Positions 55,248 through 64,000 of a stretch of DNA of 64,000 nt are shown here, piece by piece. Each line of letters begins with the position of its first letter. Position 1 is the first letter of the stretch. The position numbers and the translations under genes are program-made. Under the pieces are notes generated by a model. It had not been told where the DNA came from, searched no databases, and worked only from the letters and a program-made list of their open reading frames with translations. The stretch is from positions 1-64,000 of the forward strand of contig JADBKJ010000011.1 of assembly GCA_014896455.1 (NCBI GenBank), in the 5' to 3' direction. The DNA is from Thermoanaerobacter sp. (GTDB lineage Bacteria; Bacillota; Thermoanaerobacteria; Thermoanaerobacterales; Thermoanaerobacteraceae).

Positions 55248-55376
55248 TATTTTCTCCCTCCGCACAAATAAAAACAAAAATTTTTATCAATGGTTAATAA
55301 AAATTATACCCCTTATAATGTTCTAACACAACAATTTTAATGCTAATTTTTTATTTCACCAAAAATAATCAAAAAT

Positions 55377-55961
55377 TTATTTTTTTGTCCACTCCTCAAA
55401 AATTGATAATAGTTGGGATACTCCCATTTTCTTTAAAGAAGAAAAAACTATAATTCTTTCGCTATCAATGTTAAAAGTTTTACAAATGCCTTCTACTGCA
55501 TTTACTATCTCTGATTTATTGACCTTATCAGCTTTTGTTAATACTACTGTAAAAGGTAACTCTTTATGTCTAAACCAATTTATCATTAAAAAATCCTCTT
55601 CTGTAGGAGTTCGACGTATATCTATTAAAAGCAAAGCATGCCGCAGATTCTTAGACGTATTTAGAAAAGTCTCTATGTTATGTGCCCAGTGTTTCTTCAT
55701 TTCTTTTGAAACTTTTGCATACCCATATCCCGGCAAGTCTACTAAATAAAAACCATCATTTATCAAATAAAAATTTATGCCCCTAGTTTTTCCAGGTTTA
55801 GAACTTGTCTTTGCGAGATTTTTTCTGTTTAATACAGTATTTATCAAAGTGGATTTGCCCACATTTGACCTTCCTACGATTACTATCTGAGGAAAATTAT
55901 CTTTAGGATACTGCTCTTCACTAAAGGCAGTACGAACCAGCTCTACAGTTTTAATTTTCAT
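55377..55961 (-). CDS. engB: Ribosome biogenesis GTP-binding protein EngB/YsxC
   Basis: A 194-residue GTPase needed for 50S ribosome assembly. The P-loop is [17 protein letters not shown], switch regions include [10 protein letters not shown] and [11 protein letters not shown], and the NKxD motif is LTKADKVNK. The ATG at 55961 after AAGGAGGG overlaps the lon end by 11 bp; the track start 18 codons earlier lies deep in lon. The lon-engB order is common in Firmicutes. Confidence 0.93.
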   Translation of the reverse strand: MKIKTVELVRTAFSEEQYPKDNFPQIVIVGRSNVGKSTLINTVLNRKNLAKTSSKPGKTRGINFYLINDGFYLVDLPGYGYAKVSKEMKKHWAHNIETFLNTSKNLRHALLLIDIRRTPTEEDFLMINWFRHKELPFTVVLTKADKVNKSEIVNAVEGICKTFNIDSERIIVFSSLKKMGVSQLLSIFEEWTKK

Positions 55962-58287
55962 AAATGCCCTCCTTAGACAAGGCATAGTCAAGAACTTCAT
56001 CAATTTTTTCAACAAATTTAAATTCTAATTTTTTCTTTACGCTTTGAGGAATTTCATCCAAATCTCTTTTATTTTCCAAAGGAAGTATAACCTTGCGTAT
56101 CCCTGCTCTGTGAGCTGCTAAAACTTTTTCCTTTACTCCTCCTATAGGTAAAACTTTGCCGGTTAAAGTTATTTCTCCTGTCATAGCTACATCTTTTTTT
56201 ACAGGAACTTTTTTAAGTGCAGACACCATAGCAGTAACCATAGTTATTCCCGCTGAAGGACCATCTTTTGGAATTGCACCTTCAGGTACGTGTATATGTA
56301 TATCGACATTTTTGTAAAAATCTTTATCTATATTCAGTTTCTCGGCATTCGCCCTTATATAGCTAAAACCAGCTTGTGCAGATTCCTTCATGACATCCCC
56401 TAATTGCCCTGTGAGATTGAGCTTGCCACTTCCTGGCATTATAGAAGCTTCTACAGTTAAAATTTCTCCCCCTATCCTTGTCCATGCAAGTCCAAAAACT
56501 GTCCCTACTTCGTATTTTTGATCTGCTTTATCAGGGCGGTAAATAGGCTTGCCTAAATAAGACTGTAGATTTCTTTTTCCCACTTTTACTACTTGTACGT
56601 TTTCTTCAACTATCTTCTTTATAGCTTTCCTCACAATTTGAGATAAATTCTTCTCTAAGCCTCTTACTCCTGCTTCGCGAGTATATTCTGAAATTATTCC
56701 GTAAATAGCAGATTCTTGGATTAATATTTTGTTATCTGGCACCCCATGTTCTTTTAAAATTTTAGGTATTAAATAATCTTTTGCAATATGAAGTTTTTCT
56801 TCTTCAGTATATCCAGAAACATATATAACTTCCATTCTATCTAAAAGAGGTGCCGGTATGGTATCTACTGTATTAGCCGTTGTTATAAACAATACCTTTG
56901 AAAGGTCAAAAGGTAAATCAAGATAATGGTCTCTAAAAGTGAAGTTTTGTTCTGGGTCAAGAACTTCAAGCATTGCAGAGGCAGGGTCTCCTCTAAAATC
57001 TGAGCTCATTTTATCTATTTCATCCAGTAAAAAAACAGGATTTTTTGAACCGGCTATTTTTATGGAATTTATAATACCTCCTGGTATAGCTCCGACGTAG
57101 GTACGCCTATGTCCCCTTATTTCTGCTTCATCTCTCACTCCACCAAGGGATAATCTAACAAATTTTCTGTTCATAGCCCGCGCTATAGACCTGCCTAATG
57201 AAGTCTTACCAACACCTGGAGGACCTACAAGGCATAAAATAGGACTTTTAATTTTGTTGTAAAAACTTCTAACTGCTAAAAACTCTATTATCCTCTCTTT
57301 TACTTTCTTTAAGCCGTAATGGTCCTCATCCAATATTTTTTGTGCTCTTTTTAAATCTAAAATATCTTCTGTTTCGTAATTCCATGGCAAATCCAAAATC
57401 CAATCCAAATAAGTTCGCACTACAGAAGCTTCTGCAGAACCAGGCGCCATTTTAGAAAGGCGTTTTAATTCCTCTTTCGCCTTTTTTCTAACCTCTTCGG
57501 GTAAATCTTTTTCATTTATTTTCTTTTCATACTCCTCAATCTCTTGGTCAATCTCATCTGTCTCTCCTAATTCAGCTTTTATAGCTTTTAACTGTTCTCT
57601 TAAATAATATTCCTTCTGTAATTTGTCAATTTGACTTCTAACTTTGGCATTTATCTCTCTTTCAATGTTTAGTATTTCTAATTCCTTCATTAAAAACCCT
57701 AAAAGAGTCTCTAGCCTTTTATTTACATCAAAACACTCCAAGAGCTGCTGACTTTGATTTGTATTTAAAGATATGTGAGCCGCAATCATATCTGCAAGTC
57801 TTCCAGGCTCTTCTATGCTTATAACACTGTATAAACTATCTATAGGCAGTCTCGAAGTCATATTTACATATTCTTCAAAAGCAGAAATAACACTTCTCAT
57901 TAAAGCTTCAAGCTCTGGTGTCTTTTCAATTTCTTTTTGCTCTTCTTTTTCTATAACTTCTACTTCAAAAAATTCATCATCTCTTATCACTTGCTGAATT
58001 TCAGCACGACTTATCCCTTCTACCAAAACTCTTATAAGTTCTCCAGGCAGTTTTAGCATCTGTTTGACTTTTGTAATAGTGCCAACTTTGTAAACGTCAT
58101 CAATAGAAGGGTCTTCTATCTCAGCTTCTTTTTGCGTTGTAACAAATATCAACTGATTTTTCAGAAAAGCTTCTTCCAAAGCCCTAATTGTCTTTTCTCT
58201 TCCTATATCAAAATGAAGCACCATGTATGGAAAAATAGTTAATCCTCTTAAAGGAATCATTGGCAATATATACTTTTTTTCTGTCAT
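55951..58287 (-). CDS. lon: ATP-dependent protease Lon
   Basis: A 778-residue LonA protease. The N-terminal substrate domain opens with [29 protein letters not shown], the AAA+ core has [20 protein letters not shown], and the Ser-Lys dyad is in [11 protein letters not shown] and [17 protein letters not shown]. The ATG at 58287 (MTEKKYILP) after GAGGGTGA is preferred over the track start. A hairpin separates it from clpX. Confidence 0.95.
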   Translation of the reverse strand: MTEKKYILPMIPLRGLTIFPYMVLHFDIGREKTIRALEEAFLKNQLIFVTTQKEAEIEDPSIDDVYKVGTITKVKQMLKLPGELIRVLVEGISRAEIQQVIRDDEFFEVEVIEKEEQKEIEKTPELEALMRSVISAFEEYVNMTSRLPIDSLYSVISIEEPGRLADMIAAHISLNTNQSQQLLECFDVNKRLETLLGFLMKELEILNIEREINAKVRSQIDKLQKEYYLREQLKAIKAELGETDEIDQEIEEYEKKINEKDLPEEVRKKAKEELKRLSKMAPGSAEASVVRTYLDWILDLPWNYETEDILDLKRAQKILDEDHYGLKKVKERIIEFLAVRSFYNKIKSPILCLVGPPGVGKTSLGRSIARAMNRKFVRLSLGGVRDEAEIRGHRRTYVGAIPGGIINSIKIAGSKNPVFLLDEIDKMSSDFRGDPASAMLEVLDPEQNFTFRDHYLDLPFDLSKVLFITTANTVDTIPAPLLDRMEVIYVSGYTEEEKLHIAKDYLIPKILKEHGVPDNKILIQESAIYGIISEYTREAGVRGLEKNLSQIVRKAIKKIVEENVQVVKVGKRNLQSYLGKPIYRPDKADQKYEVGTVFGLAWTRIGGEILTVEASIMPGSGKLNLTGQLGDVMKESAQAGFSYIRANAEKLNIDKDFYKNVDIHIHVPEGAIPKDGPSAGITMVTAMVSALKKVPVKKDVAMTGEITLTGKVLPIGGVKEKVLAAHRAGIRKVILPLENKRDLDEIPQSVKKKLEFKFVEKIDEVLDYALSKEGIYEN

Positions 58288-58320
58288 ATCTTCACCCTCT
58301 TTTATGCAATATAATCCAAG

Positions 58321-58363
58321 CCCCCTTCCCATTCACTATTTTAGTATGTGAAGGAGAAGGGGG
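58321..58363. other. Hairpin between clpX and lon
   Basis: CCCCCTTC and GAAGGGGG form an outer 8-bp stem, and TTCAC/GTGAA an inner one, with an 11-base loop. No U-run follows on the minus strand, so a processing or stability role is more likely than termination. Confidence 0.55.
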
Positions 58364-58386
58364 ATTGATGTAAAAATTTTATTTTT

Positions 58387-59661
58387 TTACGAAACAGACT
58401 CCGTCTTTTTTATTTTCTTTTTAGCTTTTTGAGCATCTGAGTAAACCAATGTTGGCGGAGCCTTCTTTAGTACCGTCTCCTCTGTAATTATACACTTTTC
58501 TATGTTGTCACTGGATGGTATTTCGTACATTACATCCAACATAATTTCCTCTAAGATTGACCTCAGTCCTCTTGCGCCGGTCTTTCTCTCCAAAGCCATA
58601 TCTGCAATGAGCCCTAAAGCTTTCTTATCAAATTCAAGTTTTACCCCATCTAATTCAAACAATTTTTCGTATTGTTTTGTCAGCGCATTTTTGGGTTCTG
58701 TTAAAATCCTTACTAAGTCACCCTTACTCAATGGGTCTAATGTAACTACTATTGGCACCCTTCCTATAAACTCGGGTATCATACCGAATTTAAGAAGGTC
58801 CTGTGGCATTATATGACTTAAAATCTCGCTTAAGTCTTTTTCTTTTCTGCTCTGTACTTCTGCGCCAAATCCTAAGCTCTTTTTCCCTATTCGGGATTCT
58901 ATTATTTTTTCTATGCCTTCAAAAGCGCCACCACATATAAACAATATATTGGTTGTGTCAATTTGTATAAACTCTTGATGAGGATGTTTTCTCCCACCTT
59001 GTGGCGGCACATTTGCAATGGTCCCTTCTAAAATTTTTAACAAAGCCTGTTGTACGCCTTCTCCTGAGACATCACGAGTAATAGAAGGATTTTCTGACTT
59101 TCTCGCTATTTTATCTATTTCGTCAATGTAAATTATACCTTTTTCAGCTTTTTCTATGTCATAATCTGCTGCTTGTATGAGTTTTAAAAGTATATTCTCT
59201 ACGTCTTCACCGACGTATCCAGCCTCAGTTAGAGAAGTTGCGTCAGCTATTGCAAAAGGAACATTTAGAAGTTTTGCTAGTGTCTGAGCCAATAAGGTTT
59301 TCCCAGAACCTGTGGGCCCTAAAAGTAAAATATTGCTCTTTTGAAGTTCTACATCGTCTGGCTTTATCCTGCTGTTAATTCTCTTGTAGTGATTGTAAAC
59401 AGCAACAGCTAAAGCTTTTTTGGCCTTTTCCTGCCCAATTACATATTGGTCAAGAAATTCTTTTATTTCCTTTGGCTTCGGAAGTTCTCCAATTCCCATA
59501 TCCATATCTTCTTCAAATTCTTCATTTATGATTTCTTGGCAAAGTTCAATGCATTCATCACAAATATACACACCAGGCCCTGCAACTAGCCTCTTTACCT
59601 GGTCCTGTGTCTTTCCGCAAAAGGAACACTTTAATTGTTTTTGATTATCGTATTTAGCCAT
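58387..59661 (-). CDS. clpX: ATP-dependent Clp protease ATPase subunit ClpX
   Basis: A 424-residue AAA+ unfoldase. The N-terminal zinc domain has [30 protein letters not shown]. Walker A is [18 protein letters not shown], Walker B is [11 protein letters not shown], and the IGF-type ClpP contact loop appears as [11 protein letters not shown]. It feeds substrates to ClpP, encoded just upstream. Confidence 0.96.
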   Translation of the reverse strand: MAKYDNQKQLKCSFCGKTQDQVKRLVAGPGVYICDECIELCQEIINEEFEEDMDMGIGELPKPKEIKEFLDQYVIGQEKAKKALAVAVYNHYKRINSRIKPDDVELQKSNILLLGPTGSGKTLLAQTLAKLLNVPFAIADATSLTEAGYVGEDVENILLKLIQAADYDIEKAEKGIIYIDEIDKIARKSENPSITRDVSGEGVQQALLKILEGTIANVPPQGGRKHPHQEFIQIDTTNILFICGGAFEGIEKIIESRIGKKSLGFGAEVQSRKEKDLSEILSHIMPQDLLKFGMIPEFIGRVPIVVTLDPLSKGDLVRILTEPKNALTKQYEKLFELDGVKLEFDKKALGLIADMALERKTGARGLRSILEEIMLDVMYEIPSSDNIEKCIITEETVLKKAPPTLVYSDAQKAKKKIKKTESVS

Positions 59662-59682
59662 AATTCCACCTCTTTCGGGGCG

Positions 59683-60270
59683 CTATTTTTTCTTCCTGAA
59701 AAGGACCTCGTCAATAATGCCGTAAGCTTTTGCCTCCTCCGCGTCCATGAAAAAGTCTCTTTCAGTATCAGCTTTTATCTTTTCAATAGGTTGCCCCGTA
59801 TTTTCTGCTAATATTTTATCCAGCTTATCTCTTAATTTCAAAATCCTTTCTGCATGAATTTTTATGTCTGTAGCTTGGCCTTGCATTCCTCCTAAAGGTT
59901 GATGAATCATTATTTCACTGTTAGGAAGTGCAAACCTCTTTCCTTTTGCACCTGCTGCTAGTAAAAATGCAGCCATAGATGCAGCCATTCCAACGCACAA
60001 AGTCACTACATCTGGCTTTATATACTGCATGGTATCGTAAATTGCAAATCCTGCAGTTATTGAACCGCCTGGACTGTTTATATAAAGCCAAATGTCTTTG
60101 TCTGGGTCCTCAGCTTCCAAGAATAAAAGCTGAGCAATAACTAAACTTGCTGTAGTATCATTTATTTCTTCTCCTAAAAATACAATTCTGTCTTTCAAGA
60201 GGCGAGAAAATATATCGTAAGAACGTTCGCCTCTATTTGTCTGCTCTACAACAATAGGTACAAGACTCAT
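59683..60270 (-). CDS. clpP: ATP-dependent Clp protease proteolytic subunit
   Basis: A 195-residue serine protease. The catalytic Ser is in [16 protein letters not shown], the His in [12 protein letters not shown] and the Asp in [15 protein letters not shown]. The ATG at 60270 ([10 protein letters not shown]) after AGGAG is the usual family start; the track GTG three codons earlier overlaps the tig stop. Confidence 0.96.
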   Translation of the reverse strand: MSLVPIVVEQTNRGERSYDIFSRLLKDRIVFLGEEINDTTASLVIAQLLFLEAEDPDKDIWLYINSPGGSITAGFAIYDTMQYIKPDVVTLCVGMAASMAAFLLAAGAKGKRFALPNSEIMIHQPLGGMQGQATDIKIHAERILKLRDKLDKILAENTGQPIEKIKADTERDFFMDAEEAKAYGIIDEVLFRKKK

Positions 60271-60275
60271 AATAA

Positions 60276-61574
60276 TCACTCCTCTTTACTTATTATTTTA
60301 CACTCACTAAAAATAAAGTCAATCGTCTTATAATACGCTATATCTTCTTTTATGCCATTTATCTGGTTTTCAGTCAAGCTTTTCTTGAATTCTTCCAGAT
60401 TTATTCTGTAACTCTCTGCCATTTCCTTTAATCTTTTTTCTAATTCTTCCTCTGTAACTTGAATATTTTCCACTTTGGCAATTTTGTCTATGACAAGTTG
60501 AGTTTTTACTCTATTTAAAGCCCCATCCCACATCTCTTTTCTTAAATTTTCTAAGGTCTTCCCTGTAATTGATAAATAGCTATTTAAATCCAAACCTTGA
60601 TATCTCAAATTATAATCTAAATCCCTCAAAGAAATATCTATTTGCCTTTCCACCATAACATCTGGTATATCAACTTTTGCATTTTCCACAACTTTCATTA
60701 CTACTTTTTCTTTCATCTCATTTTCTGCATCTAATCTATTTTTCTCTTCTAATTTCTTTCTTATGTCGGCTTTTAACTCTTGTAATGTCTCAAACTCACT
60801 TACATCTTTCGCAAACTCGTCATCCAATTCAGGCAATTCCTTTTTATTTAAAGCCTTAAGAGTGACTTTAAAAACAGCCGATTTGCCTCTTAATTCTTCT
60901 ACCTTATAATCTTCAGGGAAAGTTACACTTACATCAAAAGTCTCATTTACATTATGGCCTATTATTTGGTCTTCAAAGCCAGGAATAAAAGTATTGCTAC
61001 CTAATTCTAATTGATAATTTTCCGCCTTGCCACCTTCAAAAGGCTTGCCATCTATAAAGCCTTCAAAGTCTATTACAGAAATATCTCCACTTTCTGCTGC
61101 TCTTCCTTCAATAGGTATAATTCTCGCATTTTGCTGCCTTAATTTTTCTAATTCGTATTCTACATCCCCATCGTACACATCATACTCTATTTTTTCAATT
61201 TCTATGCCTTTATATTCACCTAACTCTACCTCAGGCATGACGGGTACAGTTGCTTCCAAAATCAAGTCTTTTCCTTTGCCGATTTGTAAAATGTTAATAT
61301 TCGGATAATCTACTGGCTCTAAATCAAATGTTTTAAGAGCTTCCTTGTACGCTTCGTCAAAAACATACTCTACAGCATCTTCGTAAAGGACACCTTCACC
61401 ATAATATCTTTCAACAATTGCTCTTGGCGCTTTCCCTCTTCTAAAACCCGGTACATTAAATTTTGAAGCATTCTTTTTAAAAGCAAAATTTAAACCCTCT
61501 TCAAACTTTTCACTTGGTATTGTAAGTTCAATCATCGCGATACTTTTCTCTAATTTTTTAAGACTCGCACCCAT
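60276..61574 (-). CDS. tig: Trigger factor chaperone
   Basis: A 432-residue ribosome-bound peptidyl-prolyl isomerase. The ribosome-docking signature is [30 protein letters not shown], the FKBP-like domain is centred on [44 protein letters not shown], and the C-terminal helical arms follow. It heads the tig-clpP-clpX-lon-engB operon. Confidence 0.95.
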   Translation of the reverse strand: MGASLKKLEKSIAMIELTIPSEKFEEGLNFAFKKNASKFNVPGFRRGKAPRAIVERYYGEGVLYEDAVEYVFDEAYKEALKTFDLEPVDYPNINILQIGKGKDLILEATVPVMPEVELGEYKGIEIEKIEYDVYDGDVEYELEKLRQQNARIIPIEGRAAESGDISVIDFEGFIDGKPFEGGKAENYQLELGSNTFIPGFEDQIIGHNVNETFDVSVTFPEDYKVEELRGKSAVFKVTLKALNKKELPELDDEFAKDVSEFETLQELKADIRKKLEEKNRLDAENEMKEKVVMKVVENAKVDIPDVMVERQIDISLRDLDYNLRYQGLDLNSYLSITGKTLENLRKEMWDGALNRVKTQLVIDKIAKVENIQVTEEELEKRLKEMAESYRINLEEFKKSLTENQINGIKEDIAYYKTIDFIFSECKIISKEE

Positions 61575-61629
61575 TCAAGTAAATCCTCCTATTCTCTTTC
61601 TTTCGTATAAAATCTTCTAAACTTATAAT

Positions 61630-61657
61630 ATTATAACATAAAAAAACGGTGAATCAA
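61630..61657 (-). promoter_or_regulatory. Probable sigma-A promoter of the tig-clpP-clpX-lon-engB operon
   Basis: TTGATT (61657-61652), a 16-bp spacer and a perfect TATAAT (61635-61630) on the minus strand, about 55 bp before tig. No CtsR or HrcA (CIRCE) site was seen around it. Confidence 0.7.
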
Positions 61658-61748
61658 ACTCAAGTTGTCATAATTTTATGCAAAAAAAATAATGCCTACT
61701 GCATTATTTTCTCCGTCAAATATATATTTTTCTCGCTTAAATTTTTAT

Positions 61749-61833
61749 TGGTGCGGGCAAAGGGACTTGAACCCCCACAGGTAACCCCACCAGATCCTAA
61801 GTCTGGCGCGTCTGCCAGTTCCGCCATGCCCGC
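61749..61833 (-). tRNA. tRNA-Leu(UAG)
   Basis: Read on the minus strand, GCGGGCA pairs with TGCCCGC in the acceptor stem. The anticodon arm is CCAGA-CTTAGGA-TCTGG with anticodon TAG, a variable arm of Leu type follows, and the T-arm is GGGGGTTCAAGTCCC. The CCA end is encoded. Confidence 0.95.
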
Positions 61834-61842
61834 ATATTAAAA

Positions 61843-61890
61843 TGGTGCGCCATTAAGGACTCGAACCCCAGCCCCGCTGATTAAGAATTT
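61843..61890 (-). pseudogene. 3' fragment of a tRNA-Lys(CUU)-like gene
   Basis: On the minus strand TTCTTAATCAGCGGGGCTGGGGTTCGAGTCC...GGCGCACCA resembles the anticodon loop, T-arm and CCA end of tRNA-Lys, but the D-arm and the 5' acceptor half are missing and the T-stem pairs imperfectly. Such 3' halves are typical leftovers of integration events at tRNA genes or of deletions. Confidence 0.7.
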
Positions 61891-61925
61891 ACGCAAGACC
61901 ATTTTATCAAAGTTTTTTTAATATG

Positions 61926-62024
61926 TCAAGAATAACTAACAGACATACCAATGGCACCATTAAAAGCTTTTGCTGATTGTATAATCATGGCTGCTGTCCA
62001 TCCAATCAATTGTAGAATGTTTAG
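61926..62024 (-). pseudogene. Remnant of an NCS1-type transporter gene (cytX-like)
   Basis: Downstream of thiM the minus strand reads LNILQLIGWTAAMIIQSAKAF... for about 32 codons to a TGA. This looks like a helix of CytX-type hydroxymethylpyrimidine transporters, whose genes often sit in TPP-riboswitch operons beside thiM and thiE. Most of the gene is gone. The plus-strand ORF at this place is its shadow. Recognition is by eye. Confidence 0.5.
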
Positions 62025-62075
62025 TTATCCTAAAAAAATTACTACCTCTATTATTAAAACAACTTTAATGCAAAT

Positions 62076-62867
62076 TTATAAAATAATTTTTTTATCTTTT
62101 TCTATTATCTCCGGCGTGAGATTATATATCTCATCAAAAAATATCACTTTAAAACTGCCGGGCCCTTTGACATTGCTGCTTTGAGCGGCTCTTTCCCCTG
62201 CTATTCCAAAAGCTACAAAAGCTTCTACTGTAGCTGCAAAATAATCTTCACATACTCCGCAGAAGCTCGCTACTACAGAGGTAAGCATACAACCTGTGCC
62301 GGTGATAGTACCCATCATAGGATGCCCATTTTTTACATACGCAATTCTTTTTCCATCAGTAATTATGTCAGTAACACCTGACACTGCTACTACAACGTTG
62401 TACGCGTTTGCTAAATCTTTTGCAGCTTCAGAAATATCATCAGCTACGCTTTGAGATTCTACACCGCGTATCTTCCCACCTTTGCCTGCAAGTATTGAAA
62501 TCTCAGCACTATTCCCTTTTATCACAGAAATTTTTACCTCTTCTAATATCTTTTTTGAGCTTTGTGTCCTAAACTTCGTAGCTCCCGCTCCAACAGGGTC
62601 TAATATAACTGGTACTTTAAGTCTATTTGCAGCCTTCCCTGCCTTTATCATCGCTTCTACTTGTTCATTTGTAAGAGTGCCTATATTTAAAACTAAAGCA
62701 TCTGCTGCACTTACCATTTCTTCTACTTCTTCCAAGGCATGTGCCATGACTGGCAGTGCTCCTATAGCCAATGTTATATTAGCACAATCATTGACAGTAA
62801 CTATATTTGTAATATGGTGAACTAAAGGCTTTTTCTCTCTTAAAACTTTCAACAATTCTTTTTTCAT
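62076..62867 (-). CDS. thiM: Hydroxyethylthiazole kinase
   Basis: A 263-residue enzyme that phosphorylates the salvaged thiazole alcohol. [54 protein letters not shown] and [20 protein letters not shown] (with the catalytic Cys) are characteristic. It overlaps the thiE end by 4 bp. Confidence 0.94.
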   Translation of the reverse strand: MKKELLKVLREKKPLVHHITNIVTVNDCANITLAIGALPVMAHALEEVEEMVSAADALVLNIGTLTNEQVEAMIKAGKAANRLKVPVILDPVGAGATKFRTQSSKKILEEVKISVIKGNSAEISILAGKGGKIRGVESQSVADDISEAAKDLANAYNVVVAVSGVTDIITDGKRIAYVKNGHPMMGTITGTGCMLTSVVASFCGVCEDYFAATVEAFVAFGIAGERAAQSSNVKGPGSFKVIFFDEIYNLTPEIIEKDKKIIL

Positions 62868-63505
62868 TTAAAATTCCTCCTATCGTTTATCGCCTTTGCT
62901 ATAACCTCCAAAAGTTTTCTTGTATTGTTTTCTATATCCCCATAAAATACAGCTGAAACTGAAGATATCCCGTCTACTCCCGACTTTAACATGACTTCAT
63001 AGGCATTATCTTTTGTTATACCTCCTATTGCAACGACTGGAATAGTAACAGCCTCTTTTATCTTTTTCAGTCCTTCTATTCCAATGGCTTCCGCCTCCGG
63101 CTTTGTAGGAGTCTTAAACACCGCTCCCACTCCTAAATAATCCGCTCCATCTCTTTGTGCTTTTAAAGCTTCTTCCACTGTCCTCGCTGATACCCCTACT
63201 ATTTTATCATGACCTATTACTTTTCTTACAACATCTGCTGGCAAATCCTCCTGTCCAACGTGAACTCCATCTGCATCTACTGCTAAAGCTATATCCACTC
63301 TGTCGTTAATAATGAGAGGAATTTTATTTCTTTTTGTCACTTCTTTAACTTTAAGAGCAATTTCATAAAATTCCCTACTTGATATATCTTTTTCTCTCAG
63401 TTGAATTACTGTTACACCACCTTTTATTGCTAGTTCTACTGCCTCAGCAATATCCATATCCTTTATGTAAGACCTATCCGTTATAGCATAAAGGGTTAAG
63501 TCCAT
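62864..63505 (-). CDS. thiE: Thiamine-phosphate synthase
   Basis: A 213-residue TIM-barrel enzyme that joins HMP-PP and thiazole phosphate. [63 protein letters not shown] and [15 protein letters not shown] are the family motifs. It is controlled by the TPP riboswitch upstream, with a thiD remnant between. Confidence 0.94.
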   Translation of the reverse strand: MDLTLYAITDRSYIKDMDIAEAVELAIKGGVTVIQLREKDISSREFYEIALKVKEVTKRNKIPLIINDRVDIALAVDADGVHVGQEDLPADVVRKVIGHDKIVGVSARTVEEALKAQRDGADYLGVGAVFKTPTKPEAEAIGIEGLKKIKEAVTIPVVAIGGITKDNAYEVMLKSGVDGISSVSAVFYGDIENNTRKLLEVIAKAINDRRNFK

Positions 63506-63525
63506 ATCTCACACCTTCCTTATTT

Positions 63526-63642
63526 CTATATTCCAAAAATGGTTGGTGGACCTACTCCATGCCCTATGCCCATTGAATGTTTTATAGCCCCTGCCTGTCT
63601 CCCCCCAGAGTCATAACCGGCAATAGTAAGGGCTAATTTCAT
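63526..63642 (-). pseudogene. thiD: thiD remnant with an in-frame internal deletion
   Basis: A 38-codon frame starts after GGGGGGTG with MKLALTIAGYDSGG, the exact front of ThiD (HMP/HMP-P kinase). It ends with IKHSMGIGHGVGPPTIF, which resembles the extreme ThiD C-terminus. About 85 percent of a normal ThiD is missing between them, and the product cannot be active. It sits directly after the riboswitch terminator, where thiD is expected. Confidence 0.75.
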
Positions 63643-63660
63643 AAAAACACCCCCCAAATA

Positions 63661-63690
63661 GTAAAATAAGCCCACCTGTTAGGTGAGCAT
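63661..63690 (-). terminator. Riboswitch-controlled intrinsic terminator
   Basis: GCTCACCT-AAC-AGGTGGGC (8 bp including G-U) followed by TTATTTT on the minus strand, just after the TPP aptamer. This suggests control by transcription attenuation. Confidence 0.75.
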
Positions 63691-63710
63691 TTTTACAAAT
63701 GTTCTAAAAA

Positions 63711-63800
63711 GTATGCTTCCCTACGCAGGCATTACCCTGACAGGTTCAAAGGGTCGGGAACGAATCCCCTCTCAGCCACTTTCTGGCTCCCCTAGCACTT
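63711..63800 (-). promoter_or_regulatory. TPP riboswitch (THI element)
   Basis: The minus strand contains GGGGAGCC, then GGCTGAGAGGGGATTCG, ACCCTTTGAACCTGTCAGGGTAATGCCTGCGTAGGGAAGCA. These are the conserved THI-box segments (CTGAGA, ACCCTTTGAACCTGATCTGGATAATGCC). It senses thiamine pyrophosphate and governs the operon downstream. Confidence 0.95.
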
Positions 63801-63834
63801 GTCATATTTAGTTTCAAGTAAATTGTTTAAGTAA

Positions 63835-63862
63835 ATTATACCATAAGCGCAAAAGAATTCAA
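63835..63862 (-). promoter_or_regulatory. Promoter of the thiamine operon
   Basis: TTGAAT (63862-63857), a 16-bp spacer and a perfect TATAAT (63840-63835) on the minus strand, just above the riboswitch. The last 138 bp of the window show no gene. Confidence 0.75.
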
Positions 63863-64000
63863 TAATTATTTTGAAAAATAGTGTCAATGGGACATCGGAG
63901 TGCCGATGCAAAATATCTCCTTTGAACATTTTTTTACTTTGTCAACAAACTGAATTATGCATACATATTTCCATAAGGTCTTTTGCCTATCGGATGCAAT

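Noticed and set aside
61951-62184. Plus-strand 77-codon ORF near thiM
   Set aside because: It runs antisense into thiM and overlaps the minus-strand CytX-like remnant; no ribosome site.

Overview
The window looks like chromosome of a thermophilic, anaerobic, low-GC Firmicute of the Thermoanaerobacter/Caldanaerobacter type. The evidence is an AT-rich background, strong Shine-Dalgarno sites, TTG and GTG starts, a Ni-CO dehydrogenase with an energy-conserving hydrogenase, and typical clostridial atp and tig-clpP-clpX-lon orders. The genus is inferred from general resemblance; no database search was possible. Nearly all genes are on the minus strand, except the block at 43.2-48.5 kb.

Layout. (1) 0-6 kb: a defence-like three-gene operon (membrane TM2-TerB protein, BrxD-like ATPase, Lhr/BrxH-like helicase) next to a truncated reverse transcriptase. 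(2) 6-8 kb: the coupled ywfO-ywgA pair. (3) 8.4-21 kb: a surface-glycan operon holding a PglF-PglE-PglD-PglC set, expected to make a diacetylbacillosamine-type lipid-linked starter, plus four glycosyltransferases and a Wzy-like polymerase. It is interrupted by two non-glycan genes, a PD-(D/E)XK-type nuclease and an unrecognised protein. (4) 21.3-23.7 kb: an Rpn-family nuclease with 12-bp coding repeats, and an AAA/PD-(D/E)XK gene with an internal deletion. (5) 23.9-38.1 kb: a CO oxidation/hydrogen production operon reading cooC, cooS, cooF/hycB, hyfB, hyfC, hyfE, hyfF, hyfD-like, hycE, hycF, hycG, hycH, hycI. It is preceded by a near-perfect sigma-54 promoter and by a V4R-PAS-AAA+-Fis activator gene (38.2-40.1 kb). 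(6) 40.5-48.5 kb: an O-antigen-ligase/TPR membrane protein, an NMT1/THI5-like ABC transporter, nadE and a DMT transporter. (7) 48.5-54.8 kb: atpBEFHAGDC. (8) 54.9-61.6 kb: an MpsC-family gene, engB, lon, clpX, clpP, tig. (9) 61.7-63.9 kb: tRNA-Leu, a tRNA-Lys 3' fragment, and a TPP-riboswitch thiamine operon in which thiE and thiM are intact but thiD and a cytX-like gene survive only as remnants.

How it works together. CooS would oxidise CO (matured by CooC), CooF would pass electrons to the hydrogenase core HycE/G/F, and the membrane arm with three antiporter-like subunits would pump ions. The nearby ATP synthase has a c-subunit lacking the Na+-ligand pattern, so protons are the likely coupling ion there. 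The CO operon is striking for its control logic (sigma-54 with a V4R activator and no CooA or RcoM in view) and for sharp GC switches inside genes, which suggest mosaic ancestry.

Most promising for novelty: the V4R/sigma-54-controlled CODH-Hyf operon, the TerB-BrxD-helicase operon, the nuclease pair inside the glycan operon, and the repeat-bearing Rpn gene with a possible intragenic second product.
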